DNA of 64,000 nucleotides from Leptotrichia sp. oral taxon 223 (GTDB lineage Bacteria; Fusobacteriota; Fusobacteriia; Fusobacteriales; Leptotrichiaceae): NCBI RefSeq assembly GCF_013394795.1, contig NZ_JABXYU010000001.1, positions 62,001 to 126,000 of the forward strand, read 5' to 3'. Shown piece by piece: positions 1 to 7,440 of this stretch (position 1 is its first letter; each line of letters starts with the position of its first letter). The notes under the pieces were generated by a model. It saw only the letters and a program-made list of their open reading frames with translations, ran no database searches and was not told where the DNA came from. The position numbers and the translations under genes were made by a program.

Positions 1-86
1 TTCTTTTTATATTATATAATAAAATAAATTATTGTGCAACAATTTGATTTTATGATACAGTAATAAATTTAATTTATTTATCTCTT

Positions 87-240
87 TTACTCTAAATTTT
101 TTATTTTTATTATTTTCAAAAATTCTTTAGGCAGTTTTCTTACTTTTTTAGGTTGTTCTTCATCCCTATACCCAAAACTTACCATCACTGAAACTCCGTA
201 TTTCTTCAATTCAAATACACTTTTTTGGAAAAATATTTTC
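87..240 (-). pseudogene. C-terminal remnant of a nitroreductase gene
   Basis: Read on the minus strand, this stretch encodes about 50 residues ending at a stop at 87-89. It contains VFELKKYGVSVMVSFGYRDE, which closely matches the C-terminus of the intact nitroreductase at 922-1596 (VFDLKEYGISYFVSFGYRDE). No start codon or N-terminal part is present, because homology stops at about 240, right at the stop codon of the neighbouring lipoprotein gene. It is therefore a decayed tail of a paralogous nitroreductase, left after duplication and deletion. The homology is seen directly; the history is inferred. Confidence 0.75.
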
Positions 241-244
241 TACT

Positions 245-853
245 TTAATATCTTATAGCTCTTTTATATTTATCAAAAGCATCACTTATTGCCTGCTTGT
301 ATTCTTCCTTTTCATAAAGGTTTTCCAAAATATATGAATAATATATGGACTCGCTAATCCGTTCTTTCTTATCCAGATCAAAAAACTGAACAATTACAAA
401 TTTATATTCTGTTCCTTTGTCTTTACACCATTTCCCAATAGTTTCAATAATATCCACTCTATCAATAATAATTTCCTTAGCAGTTTCTTCTTTATTTGTA
501 GGATCATTAACTGCTTGCATTATAAAAAAACGTCCATCATTTGTTACAGCAGTTATTACTGAATTTTTAAATTTTTTTTGGATAATCTGCTTTATTTCAG
601 TCACGTCTTTATCACTTAATTGTTTATATTCAGAACCTCCATCTACCTTAACTTTCATTAAATTCTTTTCATAAGCTGTTTCTGCTTCTATTCTTTTTTT
701 CTTCGTTCCTTCTGATACCTGTTCTGAATTTTCTTGCTTTTGGCTCGTCTGTTCAGATGTATTATTTGGTTTATTTTTATTTTCATTTTGATTATTTTTA
801 TTACCACACGAAAATGCCGTTACCAGCAACATCATTACAAAAATTTTTTTCAT
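245..853 (-). CDS. putative lipoprotein of unknown function
   Basis: The 202-residue product starts with a lipoprotein signal peptide: MKKIF, a hydrophobic stretch, then lipobox TAFSC at about residues 12-16. The mature protein would be acylated on that Cys and anchored in a membrane facing the periplasm or surface. A low-complexity Asn/Gln/Lys/Glu linker covers roughly residues 18-60, followed by a compact domain rich in Lys, Ile and Tyr. An AGAGGA ribosome binding site sits about 6 bases before the ATG. I do not recognise the mature domain. Its neighbours are a nitroreductase remnant downstream and an intact nitroreductase upstream. Confidence 0.7.
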   Translation of the reverse strand: MKKIFVMMLLVTAFSCGNKNNQNENKNKPNNTSEQTSQKQENSEQVSEGTKKKRIEAETAYEKNLMKVKVDGGSEYKQLSDKDVTEIKQIIQKKFKNSVITAVTNDGRFFIMQAVNDPTNKEETAKEIIIDRVDIIETIGKWCKDKGTEYKFVIVQFFDLDKKERISESIYYSYILENLYEKEEYKQAISDAFDKYKRAIRY

Positions 854-921
854 AAAAATCCTCTTTCTGCAATAAATTAATTTTACGATTTGAGTATATC
901 ATAAATTCAAGTGTTCACTAA

Positions 922-1596
922 CTACTCAACAACCTCATAAACTTCCGAAAGTTTTCTTCTAGTTTTCGGAGTAATGTCTTCATCTCTATATCCAAAACTT
1001 ACGAAATATGAAATTCCATATTCCTTTAAATCAAACACACCTTTTTCAGAGAAGTATTTTTCAGCCATTTCTTTATTAAATCCTTCAATTGCACAGCTGT
1101 CAATCCCAAGAGCTGCAGCCATATTCATCATATTTACTAATGCAATGTAAGTCTGTTTTGAAGCCCAGTCAAATAATGCTCTTTCACTTTCTAGCAATTT
1201 AAAATGCTCTTTTTGAAATTTTATAAAAAATTCTTTTCTAATCTTAAAATTTTCATCTGAAATATTTATTATTTCCTTCCCAATTCTCTCAAAATACTTG
1301 CTATCACCAGTAACACCTTTTCTAGCTAACACCATAACAATATGGCTCGCTCCATTCAAGCTGTTAATCGCTCCCCAAGCAAACTCTCTCATGTCATTCA
1401 GCATTTCCTCATTCTTCACAAGAATAAATTTCCAAGGCTCAAGCCCAAATGAACTAGGAGAAAGTCGCCCAGCCTCAATAATTGCCATAAAATCTTCGTC
1501 TGAAACAACTTTTGTCTTATTATATTTTTTGCACGCATATCTTCTGTTAAATATTTCAAACATTTCCTTTTTTGTTAATTCTTTATCTTTTAGCAT
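922..1596 (-). CDS. nitroreductase family oxidoreductase (FMN, NAD(P)H-dependent)
   Basis: This is a nitroreductase-fold flavoenzyme of about 224 residues. The N-terminal RRYACKKYN matches the FMN-phosphate-binding R-R-S/Y-x-R/K-x-Y pattern, and AGRLSPSSFGLEPWKFILV is the typical second motif (A-x-x-x-P-S-x-x-x-x-x-P-W). The C-terminal part has SFGYRDE. Such enzymes reduce nitroaromatics, quinones or flavins with NAD(P)H in the cytoplasm; the physiological substrate cannot be read from sequence. A GTG nine bases upstream is also in frame, but the AGAAG ribosome binding site is spaced for the ATG at 1596. A decayed paralogue lies at 87-240. Confidence 0.85.
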   Translation of the reverse strand: MLKDKELTKKEMFEIFNRRYACKKYNKTKVVSDEDFMAIIEAGRLSPSSFGLEPWKFILVKNEEMLNDMREFAWGAINSLNGASHIVMVLARKGVTGDSKYFERIGKEIINISDENFKIRKEFFIKFQKEHFKLLESERALFDWASKQTYIALVNMMNMAAALGIDSCAIEGFNKEMAEKYFSEKGVFDLKEYGISYFVSFGYRDEDITPKTRRKLSEVYEVVE

Positions 1597-1614
1597 TTTT
1601 ATCACTTCTTTCTA

Positions 1615-2228
1615 TTATTTTATCATTGCATCTTCTACTATATCTTCTTCACTATACTTATCAAATTCTTCCATTTCTTTTCTAACTTGATCTGTCGTCA
1701 TTTTATATTTCTTTCCTAATTCTTCCAATTGTTCTTTATATAATTTTAATTGTTCTTCACTTGTTAATTTCATTTCTTTTTCTCTATCTCGTTCAAACAA
1801 TTTAAAATAATCTATCCTAATATTCACAGCTTTTTCAGAAGGTTTTGACTTTTTAGTTCTAAAATAAGTATAGCCTTTTTCTTGATCTTCGTTAATTTTT
1901 TCAATTGACATATTTTTCTCATAAGTATATCTTCCATGAGTATTTCCTGCCAATCCTAAATATCTTTCATCTCCAAATGCTTGTATTGTTACAGATTTTG
2001 CATTTCCAAGATTTTGAGCTGCTGCTTCTCTCATTAATTTTACCAGATTGTCTTCTTTTATTTCATTTTCAACTACAATTGAGATTATTTTGTGTCCGTC
2101 AGATTCTTCTAAAGCAATAATTTTGTATTTTCCACCTGAAGTCGTTTTTGTCTCTTTTTTTAAGATGATTTATTTCCGCAACTAACCGTTAAACATAAAA
2201 CTAATAAAAATAATCCTTTTTTTACCAT
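1615..2228 (-). pseudogene. frameshifted lipoprotein gene
   Basis: From an ATG at 2226-2228, preceded by AAGGA, the frame reads a short lipoprotein signal peptide with lipobox LTVSC followed by GNKSS and then a TAA beside an A7 run (2154-2160). A second frame is open immediately after (KKETKTTSGGKYK) and runs on through a start-like Met at 2034 to the stop at 1615. It encodes about 190 residues of a charged protein with a coiled-coil-like C-terminus (LYKEQLEELGKKYKMTT). The simplest reading is one lipoprotein gene of about 200 codons broken by a one-base indel near 2154-2170. A sequencing error is possible. The mature domain is not recognised. Confidence 0.65.
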
Positions 2229-2265
2229 ACATCAATTCCTTTCATATTTCAAACAATAATAAATT

Positions 2266-3189
2266 TTACTGATTTTTGATTTTTTCCATCACATTTTCAT
2301 CAAACTTGCCAGCTCGCAACATCTCAATCTCAAATTTATATGGCGGAACTTTTTTAGCCTTTTTATCATCGCTCAAAGCCACATAAGGCGTTTCTAGAAT
2401 TTTTGGCAAATGAGAAAATTTTTCAAAATGTGCAATTTTATTTAACACTTCAAAGCCAATGTTTCCAAATCCTATATTTTCGTGTCTATCTTTATGTGCA
2501 CCACACACATTCTTACTATCATTCAAGTGAATTACCGAAATTTTGTCAATTCCTACAATTTTGTCAAACTGTTCAATAACTCCTTCAAAATCGTTTACAA
2601 TATCATATCCAGCGTCGTGAACATGGCAAGTATCAAAACAAACTGTCAGTTTTTCCTTCAATTTTACACCGTCAATAATTTTTGCAATTTCTTCAAAACT
2701 TCTTCCACATTCTGTACCTTTTCCAGCCATTGTTTCAAGCGCCACAGTAGTTTTCTGTTCTTTTGTCAAAACTTCATTCAATCCTTCAATAATCTTATTA
2801 ATCCCAACTTCTTCACCTTCCCCAACGTGAGCACCTGGATGAAGAACAATTCTTTTCGCTCCAATGGCATCTGTCCTTTCAATCTCTGTTCTCAAAAACT
2901 GCACTGCAATCTCAAATGTTTCAGGCTTTACAGCATTTCCAAGATTTATAATATAAGGGGCATGAACAACGATATCATTTATATCAATACCATTTTCTTT
3001 CATAAGTTTAAGCCCAGCCTCAATATTCAGCTCATCAATCGGCTTTCTCCGTGTATTCTGCGGCGCTCCAGTATATATCATAAAAGTATTCGATCCATAA
3101 GAAACCGCTTCCTTAACCGATCCCAAAAGCATATCTTTCCCACTCATTCCCACATGTGATCCAATTTTAAAAATTTCTTTTTTCGACAT
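2266..3189 (-). CDS. nfo: deoxyribonuclease IV (AP endonuclease, Nfo family)
   Basis: This is the zinc-dependent AP endonuclease IV, which cleaves 5' of abasic sites and removes 3'-blocking groups in base-excision repair. The 307 residues form a TIM barrel with the family's metal ligands in order: [11 protein letters not shown] near the N-terminus, [53 protein letters not shown] and [22 protein letters not shown]. Length is slightly above the usual 280-300. The gene lies 18 bases downstream of the TfoX-N gene on the same strand, so the two are probably cotranscribed. Confidence 0.96.
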   Translation of the reverse strand: MSKKEIFKIGSHVGMSGKDMLLGSVKEAVSYGSNTFMIYTGAPQNTRRKPIDELNIEAGLKLMKENGIDINDIVVHAPYIINLGNAVKPETFEIAVQFLRTEIERTDAIGAKRIVLHPGAHVGEGEEVGINKIIEGLNEVLTKEQKTTVALETMAGKGTECGRSFEEIAKIIDGVKLKEKLTVCFDTCHVHDAGYDIVNDFEGVIEQFDKIVGIDKISVIHLNDSKNVCGAHKDRHENIGFGNIGFEVLNKIAHFEKFSHLPKILETPYVALSDDKKAKKVPPYKFEIEMLRAGKFDENVMEKIKNQ

Positions 3190-3207
3190 TTCTATTTTAC
3201 CTTTCTA

Positions 3208-3525
3208 TTATTTCTTTTTTTTCTTCAAAACAGGAAGTTCATCATACATCGCTTCAAATAAATTCTTCAAAAACTCTTTATTTTCAACATCATCAACCAG
3301 CAACATTTCCTTTGCTCCTTCATAAGGAACTTCATGCAAAGCATTCGGCATAAGCTCTTTTGCCGATTTTACAGCCTTCACAAGAAACCTGTCATCATAA
3401 ATCCCACCAATAACTTTTTTCCTATAATAAAGAATATATTCCCCCATCATCGCTCTATATCTAACATTTTCCACTTCCGACAACTGTTCCAATACAAAAT
3501 TTAAATATTCTTTACTTGAAGCCAT
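3208..3525 (-). CDS. TfoX N-terminal domain protein
   Basis: The protein is about 105 residues and matches the TfoX/Sxy N-terminal domain alone: RYRAMMGEYILYYRKKVIGGIYDDRFLVKAVKSA, followed by YEGAKEMLLVDD. The domain is named after the competence regulator Sxy, but stand-alone proteins of this size have no firmly assigned role, so competence should not be assumed. I chose the ATG at 3525 because an AGGAG site lies about 8 bases upstream. A longer frame to 3555 would overlap the upstream DinD-like gene. The tail is a run of lysines. Confidence 0.8.
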   Translation of the reverse strand: MASSKEYLNFVLEQLSEVENVRYRAMMGEYILYYRKKVIGGIYDDRFLVKAVKSAKELMPNALHEVPYEGAKEMLLVDDVENKEFLKNLFEAMYDELPVLKKKKK

Positions 3526-3532
3526 ATTTAAT

Positions 3533-4240
3533 TCACTCCTTGCTTTTTTCTTCATCTTTACAATTTTTAACTATATCAGGAATATCTTTTACTACATCCT
3601 CAATCAATTTAGAAAAATCTACTGCATTTTTAGCTGTAATAACCGATTTTCCAGTATCTGCTTCAATCTCTTTTCTAGTATTTCCTGCTATTGTTCCACC
3701 TCGTTTTGCAACTTTTTTATTTTCTTCCAAGCCATTTGGATTATGAATATTGGTTAATTCTGTTGTTGTAGCTTCTGCAAGCATATTAAGTACAAGTTCT
3801 AAAGTTGACATATTATCCCTTAAATTCTCTTTTTTTAATCCTTTTAAATCTTTATATTCTCTAGTTGACATCCCAGACCATGCCTTTGAAATTTCATCTA
3901 TTCTATCTTTTCCCACTTGTGTCAACCACATTTTAAATGGTTCTGCCTTAGGAGACAGAATTGACTGAATAACACGGAAAATACCTTGTATATCAGCAAC
4001 ATCCGTTAATCTCATTTTTCCATCAGGTGCTTTTAACTTCAACTGTCGACAAATTGTCGACAATTCACTTTTTTCCTCATCTGTCATTCTTTTTTTCATT
4101 TTATACCAATAATCTCTAGCATTTACACTATCCGTTAATGCTCCTACAACATCGACAACAGAAAAATACCATTCTTCCTTTTCATTATCCCAAACAGACC
4201 TAATTTTTTTACCTTCAAATATTTGTATATTATTCTCCAT
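3533..4240 (-). CDS. DinD/Bro-N family protein with internal deletion
   Basis: The N-terminal half is a Bro-N-like domain typical of phage antirepressors and DinD (IFEGKKIRSVWDNEKEEWYF, SVVDVVGALTDS). It continues into APDGKMRLTDVAD and SILSPKAEPFKMWLTQVG, and ends with a C-terminal domain (KGLKKENLRDNMSTLEL, KVAKRGGTIAGNTRKEIE). In DinD-like proteins as I remember them, about 55-60 residues separate RIDEI from the later DEISKA motif. Here the two are fused as RIDEISKAWSG, so the gene seems to carry an in-frame internal deletion. DinD is damage-induced in E. coli and is often mobile; the effect of the deletion is unknown. An ATG at 4240 starts the frame. Confidence 0.75.
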   Translation of the reverse strand: MENNIQIFEGKKIRSVWDNEKEEWYFSVVDVVGALTDSVNARDYWYKMKKRMTDEEKSELSTICRQLKLKAPDGKMRLTDVADIQGIFRVIQSILSPKAEPFKMWLTQVGKDRIDEISKAWSGMSTREYKDLKGLKKENLRDNMSTLELVLNMLAEATTTELTNIHNPNGLEENKKVAKRGGTIAGNTRKEIEADTGKSVITAKNAVDFSKLIEDVVKDIPDIVKNCKDEEKSKE

Positions 4241-4287
4241 TATTTCCCACCCCTTATGTAGTTTTTTGAACTTTATTAATATTTATA

Positions 4288-4434
4288 TTAATTTTCATAA
4301 TCACAAAATTTCAAATGTCCATAATCATCATATTTGCATTTATATCCTCTTTTCCTTTTCATTCTCTCCCATTCACTATTTAATTCCAAAAGTTTATCAA
4401 AATTTGCTACTATAATCAACAATACAATAAACAT
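4288..4434 (-). CDS. possible small membrane protein (48 residues)
   Basis: A short frame in the gap between the DinD-like and methyltransferase genes encodes a 48-residue peptide. It has an N-terminal hydrophobic segment (MFIVLLIIVANF) and a charged, Tyr/Cys-containing tail (RKRGYKCKYDDYGHLKF). The tail composition looks protein-like, and the frame stays open upstream into the end of the methyltransferase gene. The ribosome binding site is poor: a GGAG lies over 20 bases before the ATG. It could be a real small protein, a truncated remnant or chance. Confidence 0.35.
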   Translation of the reverse strand: MFIVLLIIVANFDKLLELNSEWERMKRKRGYKCKYDDYGHLKFCDYEN

Positions 4435-4468
4435 TATTATTTTTCTCGTATTATTATCTCCACAATTT

Positions 4469-5239
4469 TTATAAGCCTTGCAGTTTCTCCCTCATCTTAT
4501 ACAAAAAAATCCCTGCCGCTACACTCACATTCAGTGATTCTATATTCCCATAAATCGGAATAATTGCCTTTATATCAGAATTTTCTATCAGATAATCAGA
4601 CACTCCTCCACCTTCGTGACCAAAAATAAACGCATTATTTTTCCGCAATTCTATTTTTTCATAGGAAATAGAATCTTCATGTAAAGCAGTTGCTATTTTT
4701 AAATAATTTTTATTATTCAAAAATTCCACAATTTTTTCAGGTGTTTCATAAATTATGTTTAACTTGAAAATCCCGCTCATTGTAGCACGTACTGTCTTTG
4801 GATTATAAACATCGACAGAACCCTTTGTCAGAATTAAATTCTGAAAGTTTGCAGCAATCATTGTTCTAATGATAGTTCCAGCATTTCCTGGATCCTGAAT
4901 ATCATCTAGAATTACCACGTCTCCCTTTATATCCTCAATTGTATTCAAATTTTTAGAATATAAAAAAATTATCCCTTGACTATTTTCCTGAGTTGAAACT
5001 TCATCAAACAGATTATCCTTCAAAATCGTCAAATTATCATGCTTAGAAATTTCATATTTTTCATCAAAATATTCAAATTTCGATTCCTTTACAATAATTT
5101 TATTAAAATTAATATTCTCATTTAAAAACTTTTCGCCTTCAGCCTTAAAAATACTATTTTCATCACGATACTTCTTTTTATCCAGCTTTTTCAACAATTT
5201 ATAAAATTTGTTATCTGGACTTGCTATTACATCTCTCAT
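4469..5239 (-). CDS. TrmH/SpoU family RNA 2'-O-ribose methyltransferase
   Basis: The 256-residue protein carries the three knotted-fold SPOUT motifs: ILDDIQDPGNAGTIIRTMIA (motif 1), IFGHEGGGVSDYLIE (motif 2) and IPIYGNIESLNVSVAAGIFL (motif 3). The preceding 100 residues form the usual substrate-binding domain starting RDVIASPDNKFYKLLKKL. Such enzymes use S-adenosylmethionine to methylate ribose 2'-OH groups of 23S rRNA or tRNA. The exact target cannot be chosen from sequence; it resembles the RlmB/TsnR-like branch. It stands alone on the minus strand. Confidence 0.9.
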   Translation of the reverse strand: MRDVIASPDNKFYKLLKKLDKKKYRDENSIFKAEGEKFLNENINFNKIIVKESKFEYFDEKYEISKHDNLTILKDNLFDEVSTQENSQGIIFLYSKNLNTIEDIKGDVVILDDIQDPGNAGTIIRTMIAANFQNLILTKGSVDVYNPKTVRATMSGIFKLNIIYETPEKIVEFLNNKNYLKIATALHEDSISYEKIELRKNNAFIFGHEGGGVSDYLIENSDIKAIIPIYGNIESLNVSVAAGIFLYKMREKLQGL

Positions 5240-5328
5240 TTTATATTTTCCGCTTTCTACTTATTTAAAAGTACAAAATCCCAATCTATTCAATTTATCA
5301 AACTCAATTTCAAAGGGTTTTATACACT

Positions 5329-7266
5329 CTAAAATTCTTTATAAATTTTATTTTTATCTTTTATTACATATTCACCATCTATAGTAAACACAGCAAAACT
5401 CTCAGCATCTGCACCTTCAACTTCCTTAGTTCCACAATATACTTTATTTTTATCTTTTGCATAACCTGCCATATATTGTACAAATGATGGAATATCAGCG
5501 TTTTCAACTTTAGATAAAATATTATTTGGAGTTAATTTAGCCAATCCATCAAAATAATAAACTCCATTTTTATCTTCAAAATAACCAGTATAATTTAAAT
5601 TAGTCAATTCATAAAAACCATTATTAGAATATTTAAAGGACTTGCTGTCAACTTTTAAAGGTATTATTTCATATTTTTCATTTCCAATTTTCCCTTTCAA
5701 ATAATAAACATTATTTTTATCTTTTATGAAAGAAACAAAATCTTCATGATTTTCAAATACAAATTTGTTTCCAACAAACTCCAATCCATCTGGACTTACA
5801 CCGTTTATTTTATTTCCATAATAATAAACATTGTTTTTGTCTTTTGAAAATTCATCATTCAAAACCTCAAAACTGTTTCTATCTGCACCCGCTATTTTTT
5901 TCAAGCCCATTTTATACAATTCATTTTCGTAATACACGTTATTTTTATCACGGAAATAATTTTCCCAATGGTCAAACAGTTCAAAAGTTTTAGAATCTAC
6001 TTTAGGATTTTTTACAACAGCTGTTTTTACACTTTTCAACTCTCCAGTTTCTTCATCAAATACATCAATAAGTTTATATATATTTTTATTATCATTTAAA
6101 AAATTAATCGGTAAATTTGGTCTATTAACAAGTCTTGTAACTTTAAAGCCGGCTGAACTTATATCATTTAGTTTTCTTCCTGCGTAATAAACATTTTTCT
6201 TATCATATGAAAAACCATTTTCTTCTCCAATAGCAAAGCTGTTTTTATCTACATCTTGTAATTGCACAACATTATATCCTGCATAATAAACATTATTTTT
6301 GTCTTTTGAATATCTAGTATCTTTCTCCATTACTTCAAAAGTATCTTTATCAGCATTTTTTATAACCTTGAAATATCCATGCTTTTCATCTGACGTTACT
6401 GCATATATATTTTCATCATCTTTTCCATAAAGAATGTATTTATCATCTGAAACTTTTATTGATTCAAATTTTTCAGGATTTTTTATATTCACTTTTTCTC
6501 CCAAATAGTACATTTCATTTCCATTTTTAACTAAATTATTATCCAAAACTTTAAAATCTTTTTCATTTATTTTCCCAAGGTTTTTAACATCTCCAAAGTA
6601 ATAATACAGGTTATTCTTATCTCTGGCATAATTTGTTTCAGGAATTCTTCTAAAAGTTTGAGGATCTGCACCTTTTATAATGTCTACTGCAGCATAGACA
6701 TTCTTATCATCCTTTGAGTACATTCCATCCGAAATTATTTTAAATGTTTTTGGATTCGCACCTTCAATTTTTTCTCCTGAATAATAGACTAAATTTTTGT
6801 CTTTTGCATGACTATGGTCTCCCTCCAGAACCACAAACGAATTTATGTCTGCATTTAAAATTTTATCTGAATCATAGAATACATTTTTATCATCTTTTGA
6901 ATAATATTGATTCAAAACTTTTATTGTTTTTGGATTTGCCCCGTTTATTTTCCGAATCCATTCATTAATTGGTCTATAAACATTATTTTTATCTTTTGAA
7001 TAATAGTTTGGTAGCACTTCAAAAGTTTTACTGTCCACATCTTCAAACGATTTATTTCCTGAAAAATAAACGCTTTTACCATCTTTCGCATATTTATCAT
7101 TCAATATTTTAAATGTGTTCAAATCCACATTTTCAACTTTAAATCCTGTTTCATCTTCTTTAGAAAATTTATAATAAATTTCATTATTCCTTTTCACGTA
7201 TTCTGCCATTCCTAAATTAGCTAAAATAAATATTCCTAATACAACTTTAAAAAATTTAGCCTTCAT
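5329..7266 (-). CDS. DKNYY-repeat exported protein, copy 1
   Basis: The 645-residue protein has an N-terminal signal sequence (MKAKFFKVVLGIFILANLGMA, cleavage expected near MA/EY). The rest is about 17 degenerate repeats of 25-40 residues. Each pairs a D/Y-x-K-D-K-N-N-V-Y-Y motif with a segment like ADPKTFKV(I/L). This is the DKNYY family, common in fusobacteria and of unknown function; the repeats probably form an elongated extracytoplasmic structure. The last repeats contain KNKVYCGTKEVEGADAESF with a conserved Cys. It is the most divergent and shortest of three tandem paralogues and lacks the C-terminal NNCE/NDCE ending of copies 2 and 3. Confidence 0.88.
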   Translation of the reverse strand: MKAKFFKVVLGIFILANLGMAEYVKRNNEIYYKFSKEDETGFKVENVDLNTFKILNDKYAKDGKSVYFSGNKSFEDVDSKTFEVLPNYYSKDKNNVYRPINEWIRKINGANPKTIKVLNQYYSKDDKNVFYDSDKILNADINSFVVLEGDHSHAKDKNLVYYSGEKIEGANPKTFKIISDGMYSKDDKNVYAAVDIIKGADPQTFRRIPETNYARDKNNLYYYFGDVKNLGKINEKDFKVLDNNLVKNGNEMYYLGEKVNIKNPEKFESIKVSDDKYILYGKDDENIYAVTSDEKHGYFKVIKNADKDTFEVMEKDTRYSKDKNNVYYAGYNVVQLQDVDKNSFAIGEENGFSYDKKNVYYAGRKLNDISSAGFKVTRLVNRPNLPINFLNDNKNIYKLIDVFDEETGELKSVKTAVVKNPKVDSKTFELFDHWENYFRDKNNVYYENELYKMGLKKIAGADRNSFEVLNDEFSKDKNNVYYYGNKINGVSPDGLEFVGNKFVFENHEDFVSFIKDKNNVYYLKGKIGNEKYEIIPLKVDSKSFKYSNNGFYELTNLNYTGYFEDKNGVYYFDGLAKLTPNNILSKVENADIPSFVQYMAGYAKDKNKVYCGTKEVEGADAESFAVFTIDGEYVIKDKNKIYKEF

Positions 7267-7440
7267 AAATTTCTTTCAACTCCTTTTACAAATAATTTAT
7301 TCAATAAATGTTTAAAAATATTTAAAACTCTTCAAAATTGAACTAGATAATTTAAAAGAATTTTAGTAAGATAATTATGATTTTCTAAATTCTTTTTTAA
7401 AGCAGTTTTACCAAAATATAAATAAAATAATTTTTATCCT
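7267..7440. repeat. duplicated DKNYY intergenic spacer, copy 1
   Basis: This 174-base spacer between DKNYY copies 1 and 2 aligns along its whole length with the spacer at 9661-9834. Shared blocks include CAACTCCTTTTA, AAAAATATTTAAAAC, AGGATAATTATGATT-type sequence and ACCAAAATATAA. The duplication unit was therefore gene plus spacer. The spacer carries the ribosome binding site of the downstream gene and presumably its promoter; I cannot pick a convincing -35/-10 pair. Confidence 0.8.

Noticed and set aside
2482-3159. 225-codon plus-strand frame opposite nfo
   Set aside because: It is rich in Ser, Phe, Asn and Cys, typical of an antisense frame, while the minus strand encodes a full endonuclease IV.
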